A stretch of 64,000 nt of DNA from Athripsodes cinereus (Eukaryota; Arthropoda; Insecta; Trichoptera; Leptoceridae), in the NCBI GenBank assembly GCA_947579605.1, contig OX388305.1, positions 37,275,542-37,339,541 on the forward strand, read 5' to 3'. A program made the translations under genes and the position numbers. The first letter of the stretch is position 1; every line of letters starts with the position of its first letter. The notes below the pieces were generated by a model. It made no database searches and was not told where the DNA came from. It saw only the letters and a program-made list of their open reading frames with translations. Shown here one piece after another: positions 1 to 12,400 of this stretch.

Positions 1-107
1 TCACACATTATGTTTTACCAATACATATTTACATTTAATAGTACACGGTAGATATTGTGAAACTTCGGTTAGATTATTTTTATATTTCTCTTTTATTATA
101 TATACAG

Positions 108-1512
108 AAGAGGAAAGCGAAGGTGAAGAAGAAGAGCACGACGAGACACACGACTCTGGGGCGTCATCAGGAGATGAAGAAAATACATCCGAGAAAGAAA
201 ACATTAAGGTGAAAGAACGCAATGAACGCAACAACTTATCAAACACATCTGTAGTAGATTTGTCCACTACATCAAATGAGATATGTGATGAGACTACTCC
301 TATTGGTAAATTTTTGGCTAATCCTAGTCGGAGCAATCTGGAAGCTATTGGAACAAAACCTGTGGTGGAAATTACTGAATATTTAAGTGTGAGTTAATTT
401 CATTACTTCAATAACCTTATTTAACACGGCGTGTTTAAAAGGAACACAAATTTAATAAAATTGATCATTATGAAATTACAATAATTAATTTGATTGTTTA
501 TTTTCAAACCAACATTAAATTCAAATGCTCGATTCTAGTAAATTGTTTAAATAATATTCTTATATGAAGTAGCTAGTTAACCATTTGTAATAAACATACA
601 AATCATCCTATTTGTGCTAGCAAAAATAAGATGTCAGAACTCATGGTGTATCTTACCAGTGAATTGAAAATCCGTGTTTAATTTGTTGAATAATCTTTTT
701 AACATTGTAGAAATAATGAAACACAATTAATTCAAGTGACATGTGCTATTATATATTTCAGGTCACTATGTCTCATGATTTTTATTTTTAAAATTTTCCA
801 ATTAAATTTTATGTAAGTATGTAATATTTTATTTAATGGAACATATGTGATTGATTGCAGACATTAAGAGATGACATTGTATATGTAGAGTGCGGTACAC
901 AGTGCGTGATGGGAGTGCTGGGACTGGAGGACGTGCAGTTAGCTCAGGAGATGACCAGGAGCATGGTGAACTGGAGTAATAAGGAAGGGGGGCGCAGGTG
1001 GCTTCTTGCCAATGCTATGCTCTCCAATCTCAGTTTGATTAAAGTAATTGTACATTCAGTAACACAATTTTTAGTGAAAATATATTTATGGTATATATGT
1101 AGTAAGAAATGCAGATGCTTGAAAAATGAGCAGATGCAAGAGGAGAATTGTAAATAGGATGCGTTCATATTTTTGAGATGGTTTGTACATTCTTTTATGT
1201 TGTACCCCAGGTGAGGTACGCAAAGAGAACGTTGTTCATCCATTTGCTCCCTACGTCCAAACCATCACAACTTATTATTTTATCAAATCTAATTTTGTGA
1301 TTTTTTTATTAATTTTTCAGAGTGAAAAGAGGATAAATCCAAAATGGAACCTAGAGGGATGTGCAAAGACCCTCTCTATGTTATGCACGGAAGCTTGGTT
1401 CCCTGCTGATCTGTTAGAAACTCTCAAGTTCTTCATCAAGCTGCACGCAGTAGAGTTGTGCAAACAGAATGTTGTAGATTTCACCAAATATCCCTCGTTG
1501 TATACTTCATAA
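108..1512 (+). CDS. C-terminal part of an unrecognised protein (last three exons)
   Basis: Three exons join in one frame: 108-388 (acceptor TATACAG, donor AGT|GTGAGT), 861-1043 (acceptor ATTGCAG, donor AAA|GTAATT) and 1321-1512 (acceptor TTTTTCAG, stop TAA at 1510-1512). The first exon enters in phase 1, so the gene starts left of the window. It encodes a very acidic Glu/Asp/Ser-rich stretch (codons 110-200), then a folded-looking region with the motifs VYVECGTQCVMGVLGLEDVQ, WLLANAML and WFPADLLETLKFFIKLHAVE, ending TKYPSLYTS. The helical, Leu/Trp-rich tail suggests a scaffold or HEAT-like fold, which is inference only. I do not recognise the family. A likely poly(A) signal (AATAAAG) lies near 1918. 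The reading is secure because all three splice junctions keep frame. Confidence 0.8.
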
Positions 1513-2040
1513 TTTTGTGATGTTATAATATGTTCCTTACCAAATTATGAAATTCATCTTTAATATTGATAGGCGTAAATAATACAAAAACATTTCTATG
1601 TCATCACGATATCTCCCACAACAGAGCAAAAATAGCCAGCAGGCTAACTGTGTGATTGTAAATGTATGGGTTATCCTATCCGTGCCCTTAAAATATGACA
1701 ATTAGGATTTTTTTTAATTTGAAAATATTCTAAGGAGACATTTCACAGTAAGCAATGTTTTGTGAAAGTGTAACAGATTGGAAGTGGTAAGAGTTGAATC
1801 CAGAATCTCTCAATCGAAAATCCAAGATCAAGCTACTGGCCACCACTTGCATTGAATTTTCACCAAAATTTGTAAATTATTATTTTGCCGACATGTTTTT
1901 TGTGTTATGATACTGTTAATAAAGTTTGAATAATGTGTATGTACAAAATAATCATATTAATTGGTAGTAATTAATATTTTTTTTACAAATAATTATAATT
2001 TGTCATTGACATTCCTCACGCAAATAATAAATAATAAGTT
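1513..2040. other. 3' flank of the first gene with a decayed tRNA-headed SINE
   Basis: No gene. At 1780-1850, read on the minus strand, there is a tRNA-like head with a possible A box (TAGCTTGATCT) and B box (GGATTCAACTC), like other SINE heads in the window. The rest is AT-rich 3'UTR or spacer. Confidence 0.4.
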
Positions 2041-2986
2041 TTAATCTTTCTTACTTGGACTTACTTCCAATGGGTGTAGAGCTTGTATCTTCCAAGTGTT
2101 TCCACCTTTTGCAACGAATTTCCAGTCCTCATTCACATTATTTAACTTCTGCAGATTGGGATTGGTGTTATCTAGGGTCCTTTGTTTTAGCCGACCTAAT
2201 AGTTCTGTTCTATACCTTTTACATTTGTATAATACAGAAAGATAAAAACAATTATATATATTACTTTTGCATTACAATTTTTATTCACTGTTATATCAAA
2301 CATATTTTAATGAGTATTAAGTTAACTCTTAACTAAATAAAAGCCTTACTCTGTTATTCCAAAGCCATGCTCAAAAAATCTATGGTGCATTTACTCAATG
2401 TTAAACAGAAATATCAATTGTTCTATTTGTGAATGAGGAGTCACTTAGTCAGGCTTTATAGTTGGAATAGAAGTTGTTCTTTGTTGGCTAGTTCTGCTCC
2501 AAATGTTTGTACTTTTGCTGCAAGATGATTTTTAAGTGTTTATCCAACTTTGTGTACTAATAATCTGTGTTCCCATTTTCAATAAGAATCATGTACGTTT
2601 GTAGACTCGCAATTTGTCCATTGTCCTATCTATTATTATTGTTTGTGTTAATTTAATAGTTCTTGTATTGATTAATTTAATCTAATTAATAATAGCAATT
2701 TAATTTTCAGAAAATTAATTAATTTTTAATATTAGGATAATGATTAATGTACGGCATCAGTAATAAGCGCGATGTTGTCACACATTTAAGCACTTTGCAG
2801 GCTTTTCCAATAAACAATGTTACATTACAATCACATTTCAGTGATCCACAATATTCATGATCGTCTGATGTCGTGGCTGCTCTTTTTGATCAACCAAACA
2901 ATGGATAATCTCAAAGCATGATTCATCCAAATCTGTATTGTGTAAGGAAGTGGCCTCTGGTGATAAGTGTGTGATATTATCATTGT
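2041..2986 (-). pseudogene. Coding-like segments of an unrecognised, probably decayed gene
   Basis: Three minus-strand stretches read like protein but do not join into an intact frame. At about 2215-2041 an open frame reads LLGRLKQRTLDNTNPNLQKL, then EDWKFVAKGGNTWKIQ, and ends LEVSPSKKD at a TAA (2043-2041). At about 2523-2460 a frame reads KVQTFGAELANKEQLLFQL and then stops. At 2986-2786 one frame gives THLSPEATSLHNTDLDESCF followed by EIIHCLVDQKE, and after a one-base slip a second frame gives SDDHEYCGSLKCDCNIVYWK. Codon content is unlike the AT-rich noise around it. Either this is a pseudogene, or a real gene whose splice sites I could not resolve. It is convergent with the first gene. Confidence 0.35.
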
Positions 2987-3618
2987 CTTGAAAATAATGT
3001 CTTTAATTATATTGTAAATATATTATTGAAATGAGTTTCTCCTGTGAATAATTTTATATATATTAAAAAAAAAAAACAATAGATTAGATGGCATATGGGC
3101 AAAATCTTCTAAGAAAGTATTCAATGTTATTCTGGTTTGTGAAAAAAATAAAAAATTATGAAACAGATGAATTCTAAAAATGTATTTTTGTTTATATTTA
3201 AGTCTGAGTGGACTCAAATTACTATGTTGAAAATTTTAACACTTTCTAGATGAAAATTTTAAATTACTATTCTCGCATGCCAATCGTCACTATAGAACAA
3301 GAGAGCTATGTATGTATGTTGAATCTTAAATGTATGAAAGCTCAATTAATAGTGTTGTAAATTATATTCTTGTCTAAGACTTTCATTAAATTTTGCAGGC
3401 AAAATTTAATACAGACTTTATTTCTAGATTTAGCCTGTGTGCCAACCAGATTATAGAAATATTCTATAGAAATTATGATTTGTAGAATATCTTGTTAATT
3501 GTTTTATAGAACATATTAATATTTCTTTCCTCTTTAATTTAAATGATAATTTGTATGATTATTTTTTGATAAATAAGTATTTAAATATCTTTTGTATTTT
3601 ATTTTGTCATCATTGAAG

Positions 3619-3686
3619 GAGAGCCACCGTCCAAGCCTGGCTATTTTTTGTCATCAATCTGTGGAAAGTTTGTAAAGAAATCTTAA
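3619..3686 (+). CDS. Possible terminal exon, unrecognised
   Basis: After a T-rich tract ending ATTGAAG there is a short open frame, EPPSKPGYFLSSICGKFVKK plus Ser, closed by TAA at 3684-3686. It reads like coding sequence but is only 22 codons and no partner exon was found. It could be an alternative last exon of the gene at 108-1512, or chance. Confidence 0.25.
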
Positions 3687-3872
3687 TATCTTGGAGGAAG
3701 AACTGTATTACATTTATTCATACAAACAACAGGGTTTTAGCCAACAATTCATATTAAAAATTCGTGCTAGCATATAATTTGAGAATGTCGATTTATATAC
3801 AATCATAGTGGATTAAGTCTATGAAATTTAATTGCAAAGATATTCGGGAATAAAGTAAATGAATTAACAATA

Positions 3873-4735
3873 AGGCTAAGTTCACATGTAACGCGCGATC
3901 AAATAAAACGAGTGTTCAGATGACGCACATTGCGAGAGTACTCATCACTACTTGTCAGTCTGGTTTATCAATTAGTAGGTCGATGTCAATATCTTCAGAT
4001 TCAGTAATTTTACTGGAAAAACAATTTATAATAATAATAATGTGTCAGCTACAGGGGTAACTCCGAAATCTTCAATAAATAATTTACAAAAATTAGATTT
4101 ACAGGTTAATTTGTACATTAAAATTTTAAAATCTATTATAATAAACACTTGTAATATTGTAAAAAAGTTTTTGGACACAGATATTTCAGGCACAATGCTG
4201 GTATTTTGAACCCGCGTTCTGAGCCTAATCCTTTGATATCCTGTATATCTGAATAGGCGAATTTTTCCCGGGATTAGACTGTTAAGTTTTTGTGTGACCA
4301 TGACTGATCATATATGGAGACTTATCTGGTTGTATAATGCTGAGAAGTGTGGATGGCAGTTCTGCCGCCGCGTAAAAAAAAAAAATACATACTGTAAATA
4401 TAATACATACATATAAATAGATACCAAAATAAATACTTACGGGAAAAATAAATAAATAAACTAACAAAAAAATAATTATAAATGCGAAACACACATGTTG
4501 GGAAATTTATAATTACGAAAATTAACAAAAATAGTACGCCGAATCGTGATGAAAGCGCGCGCTCATATGAACAGCAAAATGACTTTACATTAGTATCAAA
4601 ACGCGCGTCTTGAGACTTTTTCTCTAAGTGCTGCGTCAACACGCGTTCATGTGAACGCTTGTATGGTCAATATAAGGATTTCTAGATGCGCAATTCGAAA
4701 ATGCGCATCAAAATTTTGCCATATGAACACCAAGG
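3873..4735. mobile_element. Candidate Harbinger-like MITE invaded by a poly(A) retroposon
   Basis: Ends are loosely inverted (GGCTAAGTTCACATG at 3873 and CATATGAACACCAAGGCC at the right end), with CGCGC-rich subterminal repeats on both sides. A retroposon copy (4180-4385) ending in a poly(A) run sits inside. No clean TWA duplication could be seen, so the boundaries are uncertain. Confidence 0.35.
4180..4385 (+). repeat. Poly(A)-tailed interspersed repeat, copy 1
   Basis: About 200 bp ending in GCCGCCGCG followed by a run of A. The same sequence occurs in opposite orientation at 30820-31015 (shared blocks include GATATCCTGTATATCTG, AACTTAACAG or its complement, and CAACCAGATAAG). The A-tail and loose 5' end suggest a retroposon. 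The family is not recognised. Confidence 0.6.
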
Positions 4736-5371
4736 CCATGTGTGGCTCAAATTTTGGACTGGGGCTACGTTTGTCTTGGCACCAAATAAATCAATAGAGC
4801 GAGATTGCAACGATATCTCATTTTCAATCCATCACCATCCAAGCTTTTTGCCATAGAACATTACATGTGCTCCAAATTAATTATCAAAAATAAATAACTT
4901 TTAAAGTTAAAATGCGTATGGCAGATTGGTTTTACTTTTCTAATCATGTATGATCATCAATAAAACGATGTTCGGAAAATAATATCGATAATATATTTAT
5001 TTACACTTTTTGTACGTGAATCATTGAAATTATAGATAATGATATAAAAATATATATTAAACAAGAAACACAGTAATGATATGCAGTGGTGATATTATCA
5101 CTCAAGAAATATTTATTTGGTGTAACCACAAAATATAAATTTAAGCGGATTTGTACTATACAAAAAAAAAACAAATACAACATTAGATACGTAAAACAAA
5201 AAGGTAAGTATTAAATGTTTTGACAATAAATTTTATACAAAATTAATGTCTGAAAAAATATTTTATTAATTCACATATTTCTGTTTAGAAGAAATAACTA
5301 AATGTCAAAACTGTGTCAGTGCCATGCGCCAATCTGGATTGTAATAAATTACGGTTGTGCGTTAGTCTTAC
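4736..5371. other. Spacer, no gene seen
   Basis: AT-rich sequence with only short chance frames. Nothing recognisable. Confidence 0.5.
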
Positions 5372-5381
5372 TCAAGAGTAA

Positions 5382-5526
5382 TAATAATAATATAATAATA
5401 ATAATAAACTTTATTGTACAAAATATATGGATACAAATGATAAAGATACATGGTATAAACGAATAATTTTGCACAATGGGCGAGTTTATCGCAGGGACGC
5501 GATATCTTCCAACTAACCCAATAATT
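5382..5526 (-). repeat. (TTA)n-tailed retroposon, family B1
   Basis: A minus-oriented copy beginning GGGTTAGTTGGAAGATATCG and ending AATAAAGTTTATTATTATT. It is flanked by a 10-bp direct repeat TCAAGAGTAA (5372-5381 and 5527-5536), as expected from target-primed reverse transcription. Sister copies are at 41217-41342 and 30704-30785. It may be a SINE using a LINE 3' tail. Confidence 0.75.
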
Positions 5527-6308
5527 TCAAGAGTAACATGAAACAAAGATAATAAATATGTATTTTATTTTATTTGATAATCTAAAATGAAGTGTTACAA
5601 AGTTAATGCCGATACAATTAATGAAATTGGATTGTAATAGCTAAAAAAAATTACTTGATCCACACTATGATTCTGAACGCCTAAATAAAACACTAAGAAA
5701 TGTTACACATATATGTTTATTTTTCCACACACAATACAAGTACATTATTACATATAGGTATCTTATTGCACAAAATTTCTATCTAACTTATAAAATATGT
5801 ATCTACATACTTAAATGTTAACATAATCAGATCACAGCATTTATAACATCTATATAATTATTACATCACGATAAATCCATTTTTTTCTATATATTTTCAT
5901 CTCATTTTCCATGTTGTTCAAAAAATACATTAGATTTCTTACTTGGCAAGTTTTCCAACGTCCTACGAAAGGAAGGCATTGAAAAACATCATGCACAAAA
6001 CATTTTACATAATACGAGGCAATCTATTGCCTGCTATAAGAATCTTGAACTTTCAACAAATGGAAGATGTCATGTTCAAACCTGTACTCCCTCACCCAAT
6101 TCAATTAGAAAAAAATAAGAACATTTTCAGCAATAAAGCTTGAATATCATATTTTTTGACAAGAAGAAAACTATCTATTTAATAAGAAATAAAATAACTA
6201 TCTACAAATGTCTGTTACATCCCATTTGTAGGAGATGCCTAGAAGGTGCAAATAGATTGGCGCTTTTTAGAAGAGTCCACTACAAAACCTGCTGTAAAGA
6301 GTGAGAGA

Positions 6309-6314
6309 TTTATT
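6309..6314 (-). terminator. Candidate poly(A) signal of the ZAD zinc-finger gene
   Basis: AATAAA on the minus strand, about 125 nt after the stop codon at 6437. Other AATAAA copies lie further on (about 5710), so the real 3' end may be longer. Confidence 0.4.
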
Positions 6315-6436
6315 CTCTTTTGGGTACTCCATATAGGTAAATATTAAAGAGATTAAGTTAGATTTGATTTTGCTGTGACTGTCATTTCTCTTGGGAATGT
6401 TTACTGCAGTCGGAATGAGTAAATATTTTGTATTAT

Positions 6437-9400
6437 TTATCCCATCACTATGGGGTTGCCAGTGTTCAATTCAACTTTCATTTCATTGTTTCCAGTATCA
6501 TTTAATTGTAAACTCGCTACTTGTCTCTGGTGTTGTTCTTCATCTACAGTTGTGACGGAACCGCCAGCTTCGGGAGGTAGAAGTGTAAAGTTTATTGCCT
6601 GCGAGTTCTTGCGGGGACTGAAAAATACACAATGACCAATGATAATTTAAAAACAATGCAGCCCAAGCTGTGATCTTTTATCAACATTGGTTACAAGATA
6701 AATTACTTTATGCATCTAAAGGAATACACAGTTACATTTTAACATAGATGTATTTCTAATAATAATTGGTTACAAATAGCACTGTTTGCACATTCGTAAG
6801 GTTTACTATGGCTAGTTGGTCCTTTTTGTAATATATTATCCCAATGTCCAAAAATGGATTCAAAATTAACTGAAAATGAGGATTTATTTAACAAAATATC
6901 ATTAAAGTTACTTACGTATACGGCCTTGAATCTCTTCCACAGTTCTTCTTAAGATGCACAATGAGGTTGGACTTGTAGTTGGATCTATAGGGGCAGTGTT
7001 GGCAGGAGTACTTCTGTTCATTCAGATGAGACTTCATGTGATTACGGAGACGCTGCTTAGTTCGTGATCTGAATTACAAAATAAATAACAGACATTTTGA
7101 TATTTCTTCATATAATTGTGGTTATGAATTATTTAATTTTTTATAAAATGAATTTGGATTTGTAATTAACTAACTTCTACAGCATGCAATATTAATCAAT
7201 CATCCAATTTCATACACCAACTCAAAATTAACAAAAAATCAAGTTTTTTTGGTTTTTCATGTCAAGAGTATAAATATTCTTTCCCTTCAAAGACAAAATT
7301 TTCTAAGTAATTTTATCTTATAGTTACATAACTACTCAAATACAGTCGATTCCGCTTAATTGGGACACATCGGGACTTGGGCATTTTGTCCCAATTAAGC
7401 GGAATCGACTGTATATTGAAGTGTAGTGTATTATACTATTATAAATTGATATTACTGACCTATAAGGACAAAGATCACACGGGAAGGGTCTTTCACCAGT
7501 ATGAACTCTGTTGTGTACCAGTAGAGTCTGTGCATCATAACAGCTGTAGGAACAAGACTTGCAATGGTGACTCTTGTCGCCCAAATGTCTCTGGCTGTTA
7601 ACAAGTAAAATATTACATTATATTGTACAACTGAGAAACAACAAGAAATATGGTTTAGGCAATAAACTTTATACATTAATTAATACTAGAAAAATAAAAT
7701 AAATCACAAAAAATGTCTCCACCAAGGAGTTTCCTACAAGTGACCTAGTCAATGGAGCTATTGTAAAAATTGTCTAGTGTCTTTTGAGAAAATCTCAAGG
7801 ACGCCAAATATGATCGACGGACTGATGAACTTTTTATGATATATTCAAAAATAAGTAGATATCAAAATATTATATAGGTATGTAAGTTTTGGGTAGATAG
7901 TGCTCTTGTAGCTGACTAAACCATAACTTCTCCAAATTTGATATTAAAAAAATTGTCAAATATTGATTAAGTTTTTATTTTCCGATTAAAATAAAGTGTT
8001 TTTTTATTTGATATTTTTGTTTTTTGTGTTTGTTGTCTTTAAATTCAGTGATAAATTTTAATAAAATAGATATATAAAATTAAATCTAATAGAGTTTGTG
8101 ACAATAAAAATAGTTTACATTTTTTTTTTATTGAAAACCATAAAATATAAACAAAATAAACAAGATATCTACATATAACATTTTTTATACTTAATTTGTA
8201 TTTAGATCTCACCCGGCGAAGCTGCATATTGCAAGCGTGTGTCCATACATGATTTATATCTTAAAAGTAATAAAAATGATTTAAAGTGACAAATAATATT
8301 GTAAATAAGTTCTTGAGGTGATTTAATTACAAAAACAGCGCAATATAAGTGATTCAACAATAATAATAATTATTTTTACTTTTCATACTCATTCTCATTA
8401 GTGGTATAAGTGGCATGTAAAGCAAGTATAAAATAAATAACATTTACTTACACATGTAGTTTGAGTGCATACTTGGTGGTTGACTTATGACTACACAGAT
8501 GACACAAGTAGTGGTGTGTCCTGTTATGTTTGTACATGTGACTCTTCAAAGAGTAGATACTCTTTCCTCTGTAATTGCATTCGGAACACGGGAAGGGACG
8601 CTCTCCAGAATGGATGTGAATCACACGGACGTGCTTTTCCAGATTAGCTTTCTAAATAGAAAATAAAAACAAGTAGAATAAATATGATAAATAGGAGTGC
8701 ACATAATGTAGAAGGGAAATGATCATGATAAATCCCTAAGGAAGATGATCAATTCACAGAAGACGTTAAAATAACAAATCTGTGGGATAACGTCCCTACA
8801 GAAAGTAAGTGATATACATTCTACTATACAATATATTGAGTATTTATATTAACATACCACATTTACTCATTCTTTACTGTACACTGATCACAATACATAC
8901 AATTTTATAGAGAAATGCATTCAAATTAAATACAATCAATATACAGAGGGTGAATTTATCGCAACGGTGCAATCTCTTCCTACTAATTCTATAAGAATTT
9001 TTTACTTTTTCATTACAAACATAATTATTATGACTTTGATTATATTTTACTTCCATTTACTTAATGCACTTTAAATGTCTTAATTTTTTTGTTGACACAG
9101 AGGGGATAGCTTGCATGTTTATTACATTTGTTTGCTGTTGTCGTTTTTTCAACAATGTTCATGTTTTGCTAACATACCTACATTATACATTTCTTATATT
9201 AGAATACACTTTTTACGAATTTGCACAGGCACATATATTATATGTATATACCTGAGTGAATGCCATTCCGCAATGCTCGCAAACGTGTGGACGTTGTCCC
9301 AAGTGGATCAGTTGGTGATTCTTTAGATCTTTCCTCATGTTGAAGCCTTTCTGGCAGATAGAACAGATGTGTTCTCTCTTATTTATGTGCTTACGAGTCA

Positions 9401-12400
9401 TATGGTTAAGTAAACTGCAAGAAAAGAAAGATGTTCTGTTAAAAAATTAAGTTTAAAAATTATAACTATTAAAGATGTGAATACGTAGAGTTTTCAGAAT
9501 AGGAGCACTCTCCAATTCTTTATTTCTGTGGAAATATGAAAAAGTGAATAGGTCCAATTTTTATAAAAATCAGATTTTATAGTTTTTGGACATACCAACT
9601 TTTGCTATATTATCACAAGTTTATGAGTCGTTCCGGTAGTCAACAGTTTTACTGTACCATGTAGGTATTTGTAATAATACATGATCTAACATCTGATGAG
9701 GGATGCCACCAAAATGTGTTTTTTTATATGCAGCTAATACACTGGCAACATTATTACTATAGATATTGTGATGGATAGTTACTGAAAAAAAATAACTGGA
9801 AAACTAATTAAAGACTAGTTATTGTTAGCATCACCTGCAATACATGTTTTTACCTGAGTTTGGTTTTAAAGGTCTGTGCACACATATCGCAAACAAATGC
9901 TCTATGCTCCGAGTGTTGTGCAGCAATGTGCAAGTTCAGTTGATAGTTGGAGGTACTCCTATATGGACACTCGGTACAGGCAAACCTCCTCTCTCCAGTG
10001 TGAAGACGTTTGTGCCTAACTAACATCGTAAGATGTGTGGTCCTGGAAAATTATTACAATATTTAACATTTATCATACCTACTTAAAAACATTCTATATA
10101 CATTATAATTAAATAAATTTTTATTTAGACAATGCACAGTTTTATGACTTTTTTATGAACGTTGAACCGACTGCTGCAAAACAATTTTGATTTTTTTTCA
10201 TTGGTTTCCTGTGAGAAATAAGATTTAAAAATTTTCAGCTGGGAATCATTAGAGAGTAAATTTTTGATAGCCTATTTTTTTACTCAACTATTGCCTAATT
10301 CACATCAATGTTCCAAACAAAAGTATTCCTCCTATTGTAAACCGATTGTTCTTTTTGTTTTTTGTCTTGTTCCTTTTCTATATTATTAAGAAAGAAAAAA
10401 GATTAGTTTATTCATCCATAAACCCAGTCTAGATATATACATACTAGTGATGTAACGAATATTCGCATTCGCGAATATTCGCATATTTCTAAGTACAGTG
10501 AAACCTCTATCTATCGTTCCTCGAATAATTGTTTTCCCGTATTTGTCGTTATTTTTTACAGTACTGAATTAGTTTCATACAAAACACGTAAAAATATATC
10601 GCATCCATCGTTTCTCTATATGATTTTATCGCATTGACCGTTTAAATTACACAAAAAAAAATGTATATATGTAAAAAAACATTGGAGAGCGAGCGAGAAA
10701 GAAAGAACAGTTTGTTGATTCTGTCTGCTGTCTTTTATGATAGTACATCAGTAGGTACCTACAATAAAAAAGCAAACGACGATGAAAGATTACATACAGT
10801 ATAAAGTATGATTTTGCTCTCCATGCAGCTTTCTTTTTTATTTTGTTACTATATTTTTTATTTCAACAAATTGATTTATAACTTTTGAAACATGTATCAT
10901 TTTTATAAAACCTATATACTCGTGTGTACCTACATTAGGGTGTCCCTTATTTGGTCGAAAAATTTTTTTTTTTAGTTATTGAAACGCATACCTCCCAATT
11001 GTGTTTATTAGCCTATTACTTACCCAAATATAGAATTTGAGCTTTCTACGTTGATTGGAACCCGTGCCGACAGAGCCTCAAAGTTTTAGAAAAAAGCTGC
11101 TTAAAGCGTCTTTTAAATTTAGCTGTAGATCATCACTTAATACCACTGTGGTAACTAAATATTGATGAAAACACAGATTTGTATGGAGCATTTCTTATAA
11201 TTATCAAAAAAAGTTACAAAATTGATATTAAATAATTTGGATATATCCTTTAAAGTCTCTTTTTTACAGTCTAGGTACATTTTTCTATGTTCATGAGAAC
11301 AACGTCATAAGAACTGATTCTATTCTTCGCCTGCGGTTATCAAAGCATGAAAGTTTTGGATTAGCTTAACAGCTCTTTCAGCTGTGTCATTCACCGCTTT
11401 TAAGCTAGATTTCTTTTTTAAAGCTTTCACAAATGCTACAATTTCTTTATACGAAGATACACCTTCTTGAAGGAAACTGCTGTCAAGTTTTAGTTGTGAA
11501 AATAAATGTTTGCTCTTGACGGATACAAAATAACTCAAAAATTTTCCTATAAAAACAATAAGACTGCTTGTAGAATATATAAAAAGAACGTGGTATACCA
11601 TATTAAATAAATTGAGCACTACTACCTAACATATAGAGAGCCAGATATCTGTTCCTTCGATCGTTCATATCTCTTACCGAAATCACCAAAGTTTTCTTTT
11701 TTTGTAAATTTTCTACAGTGGTCCCTTTGGTCTGCTCATCAATTTCATCATAAAAATTAAAAGGATGGTTATTCCTTTTGACAAATATCACAAAAGGTCG
11801 ACTGAACTTGTTTTAAGTCGCTTTGGAAATCAGCTTGTCAATTCTTTCGTTACCATTTAATGTTTTTAAAAAACACAAGTCTTGATTCGGCGCTTTTACC
11901 ACCAAATAGCATTCAAGCAAGGACTTTACATGAACTACCACAATAAACAAACAAACATCTAGTAAAGTTTCTTTGTCCTTAGCGCCCATTTTAAACTGAG
12001 ACTGCAATAAACATATTTTTGAAGAGTAAATAGCTCTTGCCATCCATCGTGCTTGATGCATTGCGCCAGTAGATCTGATTTTTAAATTATATGGATGCTA
12101 GAGACTCTCTCAGGCGTAACAAAGCTGTGTAAAGCAGCAGGTGCCAACAAGTTCTCTGAAACCATACGCTTTAATCTCTTTTTCTCTTATGCTAGTTTTA
12201 TCAGCCTTGCTTTTTTTCATTTCAGCCATTTTTTTGTCAACACCCGCTAAGCATCCTCTACGTCTTGGTTCTCTTTGCTTTTACAATAATTTATTATCTT
12301 CTTTGATTTTTAGTCTTTTGAGAGCATCGGCGAATACAATATCGCGTAAATTATCCAATTCAAGTGGAAATTCTCCTCACGGTGCCTATGAAAATCCTGA

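Noticed and set aside
3873..4735. Confident Harbinger MITE
   Set aside because: Termini are only loosely inverted and no TWA duplication is visible. Kept as a low-confidence feature only.
5943..6143. Plus-strand frame (SFPTSYERKALKNIMHKTFY...)
   Set aside because: It reads rather like protein but lies where the 3'UTR of the ZAD gene is expected, has no splice partner and no recognised homologue.
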